A stretch of DNA of 64,000 bases from an uncultured Flavobacteriaceae bacterium (GCA_947493175.1 CANLQD010000002.1:372001-436000), one strand, 5' to 3'; positions 27,507-37,144 are shown, counted from the first letter of the stretch. Notes: generated from the letters alone by a model not told the origin. Numbers and translations are program-made.

Positions 27507-29297
27507 TTAGTAGGTTCGGTTATCTTTTAGTTGTTCAAGCGATGCATCGATCTGTTTTTCTACTTTTGGATATTCTTCCAAAAAACACTGATACAAAAAT
27601 TTTATGTGTTTGATGTCTTTTTCGGTTTTGCAAGAAGTGTGCATTTCAGATACTATGGCGTGCAGGCTTTTTGTTTTCATCATGGCAAGCCCCGATTTGA
27701 TTTTATGTAGTGCAAATTCAAGTTCCTTGAAATTCTGCTGTTCCAAATGAATACGAGCGGCGCCAATAAACTCCATGGCATTTTGTTTGTAGAGTCGAAT
27801 AAGTTCTCCCAACAGGTCAAAGTCTTGCATACAATCTTTGAATATGGATTGTAAGTCGAAGTCATCGGAATTATTCGATGTATCAACTTGGGTCAATATA
27901 ATTTCCTCTGTGGAGTTTTCCTTTTTCATGTTGTTTTTGTTTTTTAATAGTTTGAGTAGTAATTCATCCGGACTATACGGTTTCAAGACATAGTCGTTAA
28001 TACCGTTCAGTGCAGACTTTTCTTTGTCCCGAATGGTGAAATCTGCAGTCAATGCGATAATCGGTATCTGCCGAATTACCGAATCTTTATGCTTACGAAT
28101 ATGATTGGCAATCTCAAAGCCGTTCATCTTGGGCATTCTTAGGTCCATAAGCACTACATCGATTTGATGCTTTTCCAATAAACGCATACCATCGAGATAG
28201 TCATCGGTTACGTAAGTGATACATCCCCATTTTTTAAGGCGTTGCTTAATTAGGCGTTGGTTCAGAAGATTGTCCTCGAACACCAATATTTCCGATCCCG
28301 ATACTAATTTTGCTCCTTCTCTCAGGTAATCCTTATCCTGATTTTTTTTCGCCAACATACTTTCGTCCCCAATACTATAAGGCAACGTAAATTGGAAAGT
28401 GGTTCCTTCGCCCAGATGGCTAGAAACTGCTATATCCCCACCCTGATTGATAATAATTTGCTGTACAATAGATAGTCCTAATCCGGTGCCGCCGTTTTTT
28501 GAACCTGTATGCGCTCCCGCTTGACGATAAGAGTCAAAGATGAAAGGGAGTTCTTCTTCGGCAATACCAATCCCATCATCTGCCACTACAAATTCCAGTA
28601 AGAGCTCCGAATCGTTCGTTGTTTTCAGTACGGTGTTTAGTCTTATCTCGCCCTCTTCAACAAATTTGATCGCATTTCCCAATAGGTTGAGCAGTACTTG
28701 GCTCAGTTTAGCCGGGTCTCCTACCAACACTTTGGGAATGTTACTGTCAATAGCAATTTCCAACTTCACTTTTTCTTGCAGAATGAGCGTATTGCACAAG
28801 TAGGTTACATCTTGTATAAGGGCATAAAAATTGAAATGGACCGACTCAAAAGTTTCCAAACCTGCGGAAAGTTTTGAAAACTCTAGCAGCTCGTTGATAA
28901 TTTCCATAAGGGAATAAGATGCCGATTCAATGGCGCTGACACGCTCTAATTGCTTCTCGTTCAAGTCCTCTTCTTTTAGAATATCGGTAAAACCGATAAT
29001 GCCATTCAATGGAGTTCTAATTTCATGGCTTACATGGGCGACCCACTGGGCGGCTACGGTATTTGCATTTTTCTCCAAGCGCTTTTCACGATACTGACTT
29101 GAAGCCGTTTGTTTTGAAGCGACTTTGGCAGAGGTAAGGACTTCTTTTCCCGAAATCTTCTCGGTCAAATGGGATTTAAAATTTTCAAAAGAGTTTTTAA
29201 GTTGACGGGCCTCTTCAGAGCTAAGGGCTTCAAAAGAGAAATCGTTCAGCAACGATTCAACATAGCTAATTTGGGAAAGTAGGTCTTTCTTTTTCAA
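27507..29297 (-). CDS. Soluble hybrid histidine kinase (HisKA-HATPase-REC-Hpt)
   Basis: No transmembrane or PAS segment is seen; a 75-residue coiled-coil-like start leads into HisKA with His91 (HVSHEIRTPLNG). The HATPase domain carries GTGLGLSIV, the receiver has VVLMDLRMPKMNGFE, and the C-terminal Hpt has HKIKSGLAMM. All phosphorelay sites are present. The start codon is TTG; there is no ATG before the HisKA domain. It is the first gene of the six-gene minus-strand block. Lacking an input domain, it probably senses through a partner protein. Confidence 0.85.
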   Translation of the reverse strand: MKKKDLLSQISYVESLLNDFSFEALSSEEARQLKNSFENFKSHLTEKISGKEVLTSAKVASKQTASSQYREKRLEKNANTVAAQWVAHVSHEIRTPLNGIIGFTDILKEEDLNEKQLERVSAIESASYSLMEIINELLEFSKLSAGLETFESVHFNFYALIQDVTYLCNTLILQEKVKLEIAIDSNIPKVLVGDPAKLSQVLLNLLGNAIKFVEEGEIRLNTVLKTTNDSELLLEFVVADDGIGIAEEELPFIFDSYRQAGAHTGSKNGGTGLGLSIVQQIIINQGGDIAVSSHLGEGTTFQFTLPYSIGDESMLAKKNQDKDYLREGAKLVSGSEILVFEDNLLNQRLIKQRLKKWGCITYVTDDYLDGMRLLEKHQIDVVLMDLRMPKMNGFEIANHIRKHKDSVIRQIPIIALTADFTIRDKEKSALNGINDYVLKPYSPDELLLKLLKNKNNMKKENSTEEIILTQVDTSNNSDDFDLQSIFKDCMQDFDLLGELIRLYKQNAMEFIGAARIHLEQQNFKELEFALHKIKSGLAMMKTKSLHAIVSEMHTSCKTEKDIKHIKFLYQCFLEEYPKVEKQIDASLEQLKDNRTY

Positions 29298-29497
29298 TGG
29301 GGGATTGATTTGGTTATACAGTAAAATTTGGGACTATAACAACAGTTGTTTATAACATCTTCCTTTCAAATTGATGGTCTCGAACCTATTAATTAGCTAA
29401 AACTCTGTATTTTATGGGGGTTCACCAATTAAATGTTACCGAATGCCCTTATTTTGTTGTCAAATTGCTTTATTTGTAGGTCTAAAATCCCTACATC

Positions 29498-30787
29498 ATG
29501 AAGTATTGTCTTTACCTCGCCTGTTTTTTATTAGTGTTGTCATGTAAAGAGGCATCCAAGGAAATCCCGCTTAGCACAGAAGAAATTGCCAAAAATATTC
29601 ATGAAACAGTAATTACTGTTGATACTCATGACGACATCAATGTGAAGAACTTTACAGATAGTGTGAACTACACCCAGCGTTTAGAAACCCAAATAAACCT
29701 TCCGAAAATGAAAGAGGGTGGTTTGGATGTCGCTTGGTTGATTGTATATACCGGTCAGGATTCGCTGAATTCCGAAGGATATTTAAAAGCCAAGGAAAAT
29801 GCGATGGCGAAATTCGATGCCATTCACCGTCTTTGTGAAGAGTTGGCACCCGATCAAATTGAATTGGCCCTTAGTTCGGACGATGTACGTCGTATTCATG
29901 CCGCGGGTAAAAAAGTTGCCATGATCGGTGTTGAAAATGCCTATCCAATCGGCGAAGACCTTTCTAATTTTGAGAAGTATCACGAATTGGGAGCACGCTA
30001 TATATCGCTGTCGCATAACGGACATAGCCAATTCTCCGATTCCAATACCGGGGAGGCCGATAGTTTATGGCTACACAATGGTTTAAGTGAGTTAGGCAAA
30101 AAGGCTGTAAAAGAAATGAATAGACTTGGAATAATGATTGATGTCTCCCATCCTTCAAAGGAAGCTATGCAGCAGATGATCACCCTATCTAAAGCACCTA
30201 TTATTGCCTCACATTCCTCTGCGAGGGCGCTTTGTGACCATTCCAGAAATTTAGATGACGACCAGTTAAAGCTAATGAAACAGAACGGCGGTGTTGTACA
30301 AACTGTGGCCTTCAGCTCCTATCTAAACACTGAAAAGCACGAGAATCGTGCAGCATACATGAAAACGGTATACGAACAAGTGGCCGACTCGCTTGGAATC
30401 GATTGGTACGAACGTTCCCAATTTTCAACGCTTACAGATGCCCAAAAAGAATCTTTCATCGAAAACTACCCGAAAGTTACAACCATAGCCAAGTCACAAG
30501 TAGCCTCAAAAAAAGATGCTCCCCCAGCGGTAGATGTATCCGATTTTGTGGATCATATAGATTACATGGTGAAACTTATTGGTATAGACCATGTGGGTAT
30601 TAGCTCTGATTTTGATGGCGGGGGTGGTATTGAAGGTTGGAGCGATGCATCGGAAACCTTCAATATAACCTTGGAACTGGTGAAGAGGGGCTATACCGAA
30701 GAAGAGATAGCGAAACTCTGGGGAGGAAATCTTTTACGGGTATTGGATGAGGTTCAGGCAGTTGCGGCCAGGATGCAAAAGATCTAA
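29498..30787 (+). CDS. Membrane dipeptidase (peptidase M19), lipoprotein
   Basis: A renal-dipeptidase-type zinc enzyme with lipobox Cys16 (LLVLSC). The metal site is visible: His44-x-Asp46 in VDTHDDI, a bridging Glu in MIGVENAYP, His in IMIDVSHPS and in IASHSSARAL, and Asp in GISSDFDGGGG. These enzymes cleave dipeptides, including ones with a D-residue, so a role in recycling wall or food peptides in the periplasm fits. It is divergent from the kinase gene and overlaps the thioesterase gene by 4 bp at the 3' end. Confidence 0.9.
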   Translation: MKYCLYLACFLLVLSCKEASKEIPLSTEEIAKNIHETVITVDTHDDINVKNFTDSVNYTQRLETQINLPKMKEGGLDVAWLIVYTGQDSLNSEGYLKAKENAMAKFDAIHRLCEELAPDQIELALSSDDVRRIHAAGKKVAMIGVENAYPIGEDLSNFEKYHELGARYISLSHNGHSQFSDSNTGEADSLWLHNGLSELGKKAVKEMNRLGIMIDVSHPSKEAMQQMITLSKAPIIASHSSARALCDHSRNLDDDQLKLMKQNGGVVQTVAFSSYLNTEKHENRAAYMKTVYEQVADSLGIDWYERSQFSTLTDAQKESFIENYPKVTTIAKSQVASKKDAPPAVDVSDFVDHIDYMVKLIGIDHVGISSDFDGGGGIEGWSDASETFNITLELVKRGYTEEEIAKLWGGNLLRVLDEVQAVAARMQKI

Positions 30788-31179
30788 TCGGTTTCTGCCA
30801 GACGGTCTCGAACAAATTCCACTTTTGTTTTTCCATGCGGTTGCGGGGTCCCGTCTTCCCCTAAATTAACGATGATAATATTATCGACCGTCACAATGGT
30901 TTCCCGGGTCATCTTATTTCGTACCTCACAGTTTAAATTAAGGGACGATTTACCAAATTTGATAACGTCGATACCTATTTCAACAATATCTCCCTTTTTG
31001 GCAGTGCTCATAAAGTTAATTTCGGACATGTACTTGGTGACCACTTTTTTGTTCTCCAATTGGATGATACTGTACAGGATAGCTTCTTCGTCAATCCACG
31101 CCAACACTTTTCCGCCGAACAACGTTTCATTGGCATTCAAATCTTCAGGTTTTACCCATTTTCTGGTATGAAATCGCAT
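30784..31179 (-). CDS. Hotdog-fold acyl-CoA thioesterase
   Basis: A 131-residue single hotdog domain of the YciA/ACOT type. LFGGKVLAWIDEEAIL holds the catalytic Asp, followed by YMSEINFMSTAKKGDIVEIG and the strand TRETIVTVDNIIIVN. It would hydrolyse acyl-CoA thioesters. I use the ATG at 31179 because the longer form begins at TTG two codons earlier. It lies 42 bp downstream of the DUF72 gene and may share its transcript. Confidence 0.85.
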   Translation of the reverse strand: MRFHTRKWVKPEDLNANETLFGGKVLAWIDEEAILYSIIQLENKKVVTKYMSEINFMSTAKKGDIVEIGIDVIKFGKSSLNLNCEVRNKMTRETIVTVDNIIIVNLGEDGTPQPHGKTKVEFVRDRLAETD

Positions 31180-31221
31180 AAACAACGTTTTTATACCCCA
31201 AAATTACCAAAGACTGATTTT

Positions 31222-32118
31222 CTAGAACAAGGTAGGACCAGAATTATGAAGTGTTTTAGGAATAGTGAGATTGCAACCCAATTTTTTGTTCAATTTGGCA
31301 ATAAATCCGGCCGCCAACAAAGGAGACTCTAATTCCATATTCTGATGCACGAAAAAATGAATATTTTGTAAGCCCTTCGATTTCCAATCGTTCAACTTAA
31401 GCAACCAATCATCTAACCGCGTATAGTCGCTTTCATGGTTTGCGCCTACATATCTAATAAAAGCTTCATTATTCGTAAGCCGCATATGCATGATATCCCT
31501 TCTGCCCGCGGTATCTACCAAAATGTTCGCAATATTATTTTCCTCAAGAAGGTGATACAACTCGTTGGCAACTTTTTCATCATTAAACCAATCGGTATGC
31601 CGAAACTCCATGGCCAAGGGGAACTCCTTGGGCCAGTACTCCACAAAGCGTACGACCCTATCCCAATTTTTTGGGGCAAAATTACCGTGCATCTGTAAAA
31701 ATATGGTCCCTAACTTATCCTTTAGATTCGAGGTCACCTCTAAATAGCGGTCGACAATGGGGTAAACGGCATCATTCAATCTTCTTAGGTGGCTAATGTC
31801 TTGGGATACTTTTGGAAAGAACTTAAAGTCGGCCGGCGTCTTATCGTACCACTTTTCGTATTGTTCACCTGGAAAAATACGATAGAACGTTGCATTAAGC
31901 TCAATACAATTAAACTGGGAAGCGTAGTATTGCAATTCGTCTTTCGTACCACGCGGATAAAAATTCTTGATGTCTTGTCGATTCCATTTCGCGCAACCTA
32001 CAAAAACCTTTAAGTCTCCTTTTCCCTTATACCGTGAAAGCACCACCTCGGTATCCGGATGGTCTTTAGGCATGGTAAAATCAATCAATTCCGGTGCTTC
32101 TACTTTTCCGAATTTCAT
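31222..32118 (-). CDS. DUF72 (YecE-like) protein
   Basis: A TIM-barrel protein of the DUF72 family. Diagnostic segments are KVFVGCAKWNRQDIKNFYP near residue 37, YYASQFNCIELNATFYRIF, FKFFPKVSQDISH and PLAMEFRHTDWFN. A conserved acidic and aromatic pocket suggests an enzyme or ligand-binding role, but none is established. Length (298 residues) is normal. Confidence 0.85.
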   Translation of the reverse strand: MKFGKVEAPELIDFTMPKDHPDTEVVLSRYKGKGDLKVFVGCAKWNRQDIKNFYPRGTKDELQYYASQFNCIELNATFYRIFPGEQYEKWYDKTPADFKFFPKVSQDISHLRRLNDAVYPIVDRYLEVTSNLKDKLGTIFLQMHGNFAPKNWDRVVRFVEYWPKEFPLAMEFRHTDWFNDEKVANELYHLLEENNIANILVDTAGRRDIMHMRLTNNEAFIRYVGANHESDYTRLDDWLLKLNDWKSKGLQNIHFFVHQNMELESPLLAAGFIAKLNKKLGCNLTIPKTLHNSGPTLF

Positions 32119-32278
32119 AGGAATTTGTATTAAAATCGCTTAAAAGTAAGGATTTCCAAGCTATTTGAGCGTAGGGTTTCGCAAGACATCGGAGCATCTA
32201 TTTTGTAAAAATCACAAAAAGCTGTAACATTCCTCTTATCTTTAATACTAACAGAAGAGAAAACCCAAAATTCAAAAA

Positions 32279-33052
32279 ATGAGGACAGTAAAATTATGTA
32301 TGCTATTCATTGTATTCGCGATGATCGCACCAACACAAGCACAGACAGCCGATGAAATTCTTAGTAATTATTTCGAGAATATTGGTGGTCTAGATAACTA
32401 TAAGGCTTTAAAAGGCCTTAAAATGACCGCCAAGGTCAACCAGCAAGGGATGGAAATCCCGATCGAAATCATTCAATTAAGTGACGGAAGGCAAATGACC
32501 TCCATCAATTTTCAAGGAAAGGAAATAAAACAGGGAGTATTCGATGGGGAAACACTTTGGAGCCATAATTTCATAACCATGAAGGCCGAGAAAAGTGACG
32601 CCGAGGCCACTTCCAATTTTAAGCTTAATAGCAATGACTTTCCCGATTCTTTCATCGATTATAAAGAAAAGGGCTATACTGTAGAACTAATCGGGAAGGA
32701 GACGATCGATGGTGCCGAGGCCTTTAAGATCAAATTAATAAAAGAACCTATTACTGTAGATGGAAATCAAGAGGAAGATGTGTCATTTTACTTCTTTGAC
32801 ACCGAAAATTTTGTTCCTATTGCTATGCAATCGGAAGTAAAATCAGGACCTGGTAAGGGGATGACCCAAGAGGTTACTTTTAGTGATTATCAGGAAGTCA
32901 ACGGAATCTATTTCCCATTTTCAATGACCCAAGGCGTAAAAGGGCAGCCAGGATCGCCCATCACCATGGAAACTATCGAACTCAATCCTTCTATAGAGGA
33001 TACCGCCTTTGCCTTTCCCGAGGAAGAAACAGTCGGCGAAGAAAAGAAATAA
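32279..33052 (+). CDS. Secreted LolA-like (outer membrane lipoprotein-sorting fold) protein
   Basis: Signal peptide (residues 1-21, ending APTQAQ), then a beta-rich body starting ADEILSNYFENIGGLDNYKAL, the usual opening of LolA/LolB-fold proteins of Bacteroidota. Further strands include GVFDGETLWSHNF and FYFFDTENFVPIAMQSEV. It probably binds a lipid or lipoprotein in the periplasm. It has its own terminator and is followed by the propeller protein gene on the same strand. Confidence 0.65.
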   Translation: MRTVKLCMLFIVFAMIAPTQAQTADEILSNYFENIGGLDNYKALKGLKMTAKVNQQGMEIPIEIIQLSDGRQMTSINFQGKEIKQGVFDGETLWSHNFITMKAEKSDAEATSNFKLNSNDFPDSFIDYKEKGYTVELIGKETIDGAEAFKIKLIKEPITVDGNQEEDVSFYFFDTENFVPIAMQSEVKSGPGKGMTQEVTFSDYQEVNGIYFPFSMTQGVKGQPGSPITMETIELNPSIEDTAFAFPEEETVGEEKK

Positions 33053-33062
33053 GTAACTCTAT

Positions 33063-33088
33063 AGGCCCTTTCGAGAGGGCCTTTTTTT
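33063..33088 (+). terminator. Intrinsic terminator after the LolA-like gene
   Basis: A perfect 7 bp GC-rich stem (AGGCCCT with AGGGCCT), a 6 nt loop and a run of seven T. It lies 11 bp after the stop and just before the next gene, so it may act as an attenuator between the two. Confidence 0.85.
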
Positions 33089-33102
33089 AAACCAGCTTAA
33101 AA

Positions 33103-36100
33103 ATGAAAAAATTATTACTTGCCTTTTCGGCATTGGCTTTGTTGGTTACAAACAAAAGCGTTGCGCAGTCTACAAATGATGGAAAACAACTATTCGGAGA
33201 CATGACGGCAAGACATATTGGTCCTGCCTTGATGAGTGGGCGAATCAATGATATGGAGGCCCATCCAACAAATAGCAGAATTCTATATGCGGGCACCGCC
33301 GGAGGCGGAGTCTGGAAATCTAATGATTCTGGCACTTCGTTCACCCCTATTTTCGATGACTACTGCCAATCAATAGGAGCGGTAGCTTTAGACCCCAATG
33401 ATCCTGACAAAACAATTTATGTAGGCACAGGGGAAACATGGACCCGTAATAGCGTCTCGGTCGGAGATGGACTTTATAAATCTACAGATGGTGGTGCAAA
33501 TTGGACCAAACTGGGTTTTGACAAATCGGAGCGCATCGCCAATATCATTATAAACCCAGAGAACAGTCAAGAGGTTTATGTTGCAGTGTTAGGAGCACTT
33601 TGGGGAGATAGTGAGGAACGTGGCGTTTATAAGTCTATAGACGGCGGTTCTACTTGGGAAAAACTGCTTTATGTGAATCCCAAAACCGGCTGTGCCGACC
33701 TTGCCATGGATCCATCGGACCCAAATACACTATATGCCTCCATGTGGGAATTTAGAAGAACAGGGTGGTCATTTGAATCCGGAGGGGCGAATAGCGCACT
33801 CTATAAATCTACCGATGGGGGTAAAAGTTGGAATAAAATACATACTGGTTTCCCTAAAGGAAAGCTGGGAAGGCTGGGAATTGCCATCGCTCCTTCAAAC
33901 CCAAAAGTATTGTACACGGTCATAGAAGCCGAAAAAGATGAACGAAAGGGATTGTATCGTAGTGATGATGCCGGGGCTAACTGGGAACAGTTGAACAACG
34001 ATTTCGGTATTACGGTCCGCCCCTTCTACTTTTCGCGTATCGTTGTCGACCCCAGAAACGAAGATGTCATCGTAAAAGGGGGATTGAGCGGCTCTATATC
34101 ACGTGATGGAGGCAAAACCTTCAAGAATTTGGGTACTATGCACAGCGATATACATGATATCGTGTTCAGTATCAAAGATTCCGATATTATGTACGTAGGG
34201 ACAGACGGTGGTGTTTATCGTTCTTGGGACGGAGGAACCAACATGGAAATCGTTGAGAACCTTCCCCTTTCCCAGTTCTATCAAATCAGTGTCGACAATG
34301 CTACCCCGTACAATGTGTATGGCGGCCTGCAGGATAACGGTTCGTGGTACGGCCCATCCTCCGCTCCGGGCGGTGTGCAGGCACGGGATTGGAACTCGAT
34401 CGGCTATGGCGATGGTTTTAGGGTATTTAAGCACCCCACCAAAAACATTGTTTATTCCGAAATGCAGGGTGCCGACAACGTTTGGCGCTACGATGTAGAT
34501 CGAAAAGTATTGAAAACGATTCAACCCTTACCGACGTCGGGCACTCCTAAACTTCGATTTAATTGGAATGCACCCATGGCCATTAGCGCCCATCAACCCG
34601 ACCGATTTTATATGGGAAGCCAATTTTTGCACAAATCTGAGGATATGGGCGATACTTGGGAGATTATTTCTCCCGATTTGACTACCAATGACCCTGCTAA
34701 ACAAACACAGGAGAACTCAGGCGGACTTTCAAAGGATAACTCAGGAGCGGAAAACCATACGACCATCTTTGCCATCGTGGAATCAACTTTGGATGAGAAC
34801 GTCATCTGGGTCGGTACCGATGATGGTAATGTACAGGTAACACAGGATGGGGGAAAAACATGGACCAATACAACTCCCAATATTTCTGGGTTACCTGCCA
34901 ATACCTGGGTGTACCATATCGAGGCCAGTAGTTTTGACAAAGGAACGGCCTATGCGGTTTTTGATGGCCACACGCAGAATGATATGAATCCATATGCATA
35001 CAAAACCACCGATTTTGGCAAAACATGGACCAGTATAATTACTGACGATGTAGTGGGCTTTGTACGTGGTATCCAGGAAGATTATGTGAATCCGGATTTG
35101 CTGTTCCTAGGTACGGAATTTGGTCTGTATATTACTTTGGACGGAGGCAAAAACTGGAAAAAATTCACCAATAACATGCCTTCCGTTGCAGTACATTCCT
35201 TAGAATTACAAAAAGCTACAAATGATTTGGTCATGGGTACACATGGCAGGGGCGTTATTATCATCGATGATATTTCCCCTCTTCGGGAATTGAATGAAGA
35301 AGTACTTGCCAAGAAGGTACACTTCTTTAAAAATGAACCTACCGTCATTAGCGAGGAAAGTAGTTTTTCAGGAAGTTTTGGAGGCGAGACCCAGTTCGTT
35401 GGAAGAAATAAAACCAAGAGCGCACAGATAAAGTATTATCTAAACAGGCGCCACACTTTTGGTAAAATGGCCATGGAAATCCAGGATATGGATGGAAACA
35501 CCATCGTAGAACTAGGGCCTGGAAAATCAAAAGGTATTAATATCGTTAACTGGGGGTATTCCCGAAAGCAACCCAAAGTGGCCAAGGGTAAAACGTTTTC
35601 CTTTGGCGGGTTTACCAGTCCTAAAGTACCGGCTGGCACTTATAAAGTGGTAATGACCAAAGGAAAAGACACCTATGAGCATACTTTTGACTTGGTATAT
35701 GACGAAAGGTCGATGTTGACCGAAGCAGATCGTACCCTTAAGAATGAGACGACCATGAAGTTGTACGATATGACACAGGAGCTAGCTTATTTAGTATATG
35801 AGCTAGATGAGATGATTGTAAAAGCTGAAGAAGCAACCGACACGAAGACCGTTAAAAAACTGAATGCTCTCAAAGAAACCCTGGTTATCACCACTGGCGA
35901 TAATTATGTAAGCTCCGCCGAGCCCCAATTACGGGAAAAAATGACCGATTTATTCAGTAAACTGGCCAATAGTTACGACAAGCCTTCAGCGGCGGAATTG
36001 CAAAATTTAGAGGTTATTGTTGACCGGTTCGAAACGGCAAAAACCGACTTCGGAAAACTTAAAAAGAAATTTAAACATTCAGACAGTCTTACCGTAAAGA

Positions 36101-36129
36101 CCTATGACGAATTTTTGAACGGAAAATAG
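33103..36129 (+). CDS. Secreted Asp-box (BNR/VPS10-like) propeller protein
   Basis: Signal peptide (residues 1-22), then about 730 residues of beta-propeller with ten or so Asp-boxes of the form S/T-x-D-x-G-x-x-W, for example STDGGANWTKL, SIDGGSTWEKL, STDGGKSWNKI, TQDGGKTWTN and TLDGGKNWKK. A beta-sandwich follows, then a helical C-terminus from about residue 890. Such proteins are often named sialidase or glycosyl hydrolase, but I see no catalytic set of either. Its function is unknown; extracellular binding or degradation is likely. Confidence 0.8.
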   Translation: MKKLLLAFSALALLVTNKSVAQSTNDGKQLFGDMTARHIGPALMSGRINDMEAHPTNSRILYAGTAGGGVWKSNDSGTSFTPIFDDYCQSIGAVALDPNDPDKTIYVGTGETWTRNSVSVGDGLYKSTDGGANWTKLGFDKSERIANIIINPENSQEVYVAVLGALWGDSEERGVYKSIDGGSTWEKLLYVNPKTGCADLAMDPSDPNTLYASMWEFRRTGWSFESGGANSALYKSTDGGKSWNKIHTGFPKGKLGRLGIAIAPSNPKVLYTVIEAEKDERKGLYRSDDAGANWEQLNNDFGITVRPFYFSRIVVDPRNEDVIVKGGLSGSISRDGGKTFKNLGTMHSDIHDIVFSIKDSDIMYVGTDGGVYRSWDGGTNMEIVENLPLSQFYQISVDNATPYNVYGGLQDNGSWYGPSSAPGGVQARDWNSIGYGDGFRVFKHPTKNIVYSEMQGADNVWRYDVDRKVLKTIQPLPTSGTPKLRFNWNAPMAISAHQPDRFYMGSQFLHKSEDMGDTWEIISPDLTTNDPAKQTQENSGGLSKDNSGAENHTTIFAIVESTLDENVIWVGTDDGNVQVTQDGGKTWTNTTPNISGLPANTWVYHIEASSFDKGTAYAVFDGHTQNDMNPYAYKTTDFGKTWTSIITDDVVGFVRGIQEDYVNPDLLFLGTEFGLYITLDGGKNWKKFTNNMPSVAVHSLELQKATNDLVMGTHGRGVIIIDDISPLRELNEEVLAKKVHFFKNEPTVISEESSFSGSFGGETQFVGRNKTKSAQIKYYLNRRHTFGKMAMEIQDMDGNTIVELGPGKSKGINIVNWGYSRKQPKVAKGKTFSFGGFTSPKVPAGTYKVVMTKGKDTYEHTFDLVYDERSMLTEADRTLKNETTMKLYDMTQELAYLVYELDEMIVKAEEATDTKTVKKLNALKETLVITTGDNYVSSAEPQLREKMTDLFSKLANSYDKPSAAELQNLEVIVDRFETAKTDFGKLKKKFKHSDSLTVKTYDEFLNGK

Positions 36130-36144
36130 ATAAATACAAATTTG

Positions 36145-36179
36145 AAAAAAGCCATCGATGCGCATAGATGGCTTTTTTT
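36145..36179 (+). terminator. Intrinsic terminator after the propeller gene
   Basis: A 12 bp stem (AAAAAAGCCATC with GATGGCTTTTTT) around a 10 nt loop, ending in a T run. Confidence 0.85.
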
Positions 36180-36238
36180 GTTCATAAGCCCGTTAAAAAC
36201 TAGCTGAGGTACCTTCGGAGTCCCCTACTCCTATTTGG

Positions 36239-36246
36239 TATCTTTG
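36239..36246 (+). promoter_or_regulatory. -7 promoter box (TATCTTTG)
   Basis: The exact Bacteroidota -7 sequence, ending 14 bp before the ATG at 36261. The -33 region has only a TTC at about the right distance. Confidence 0.55.
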
Positions 36247-36260
36247 GTAAAACCAAACTT

Positions 36261-36671
36261 ATGAGCGACAGGTCCCAAAATCTTTTAGCTATACGTCCCA
36301 TAATTTCCTCGGCAAAAGTATTCGATCATATGAGCAGTGATGAGTATTTTCAGAATGCAAGCCTTAGACCCATTATAAAAATGCAGAACGATTTGATTCT
36401 AGCAGTCTTTGCCAACTATATTACAAAGCACAAGAACCGCTTCTATGAACTTAGCCTTCCAAAGCGAATGGAATATATTGAAAATGCCGTTCAAAAGGAC
36501 ATTAAGTTTCGAAATGCGTTAAAAGGAATGATAATCGGTCAATTTACCGTTGAAGAGTACACGACCTACATTCAAAACTCATCGGCCCTTAACAAACGTA
36601 TGATGCATATGGTCATTAAACGAATCAAGGATCAGATTCAGCTATTTGAAAAAGAGGCAGTACTTTCTTAA
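36261..36671 (+). CDS. Conserved helical protein, unknown function
   Basis: A 136-residue all-helical cytoplasmic protein (SDRSQNLLAIRPIISSAKVF, then NALKGMIIGQFTVEEYTTYI). Similar proteins in Flavobacteriaceae are often labelled glyoxalase, but no metal-binding or beta-alpha-beta-beta pattern of that fold is visible, so I do not use the name. It has its own promoter box and no close partner. Confidence 0.65.
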   Translation: MSDRSQNLLAIRPIISSAKVFDHMSSDEYFQNASLRPIIKMQNDLILAVFANYITKHKNRFYELSLPKRMEYIENAVQKDIKFRNALKGMIIGQFTVEEYTTYIQNSSALNKRMMHMVIKRIKDQIQLFEKEAVLS

Positions 36672-37144
36672 CTGTTATAACACACCTTTCTTGGACCCCT
36701 CCTAGTTCTAGATACGCTCACCCTACGGTGTCTGGAACCGTTTAGATTTGATTACGTACTCGGTTAATTAAAGAAATCTCGTACGCAACCATTTTACGCT
36801 ATTAAACTCTTATAACCGTAGTTAACTTGGTAATGATTTAAATTTTACCAATTACACTGCTTTTTATACCAGCCATACAATTTGAAGCGGGATGTTTTGA
36901 AATTGATATTACTTTTAGTCAAGTATAATCGAAAACACACTGATGATGTCTACTATGATACAACTATTTCTAATTGGAAGTCTTTGTTTTGGTGCAGGTA
37001 CCATTCTTTTTATTACCTATGGCCTTATAAGAGATAATCTAAAACATTCCTGAACCTAACTTCTGGCCAGATAAAAATCGTACAATCTTAATCGCAGTAT
37101 AATCTTTGGCAATCCCAGTGAATTCTCAAAACGAAGCAACGCCT
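36672..37144. other. Intergenic region, 473 bp
   Basis: Apart from the small ORF at 36943-37053, I see no gene, hairpin with a T run, or clear promoter here. The flanking genes are convergent. Confidence 0.4.
36943..37053 (+). CDS. Small single-pass membrane protein (36 aa), unknown
   Basis: This ORF starts with two Met codons. It has one hydrophobic segment (IQLFLIGSLCFGAGTILFIT) followed by the polar tail YGLIRDNLKHS. It is isolated in a gap between convergent genes. The clean transmembrane pattern suggests a real microprotein, but there is no family match. Confidence 0.4.
   Translation: MMSTMIQLFLIGSLCFGAGTILFITYGLIRDNLKHS

Noticed and set aside
33103..36129. Sialidase or GH74 glycosidase
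   Set aside because: Only Asp-box propeller repeats are visible; the Arg triad and Tyr/Glu of sialidases and the catalytic Asp pair of GH74 could not be placed.
36261..36671. Glyoxalase annotation for the 136-residue protein
   Set aside because: The sequence is all-helical and lacks the metal ligands and beta-alpha-beta-beta repeats of that fold.
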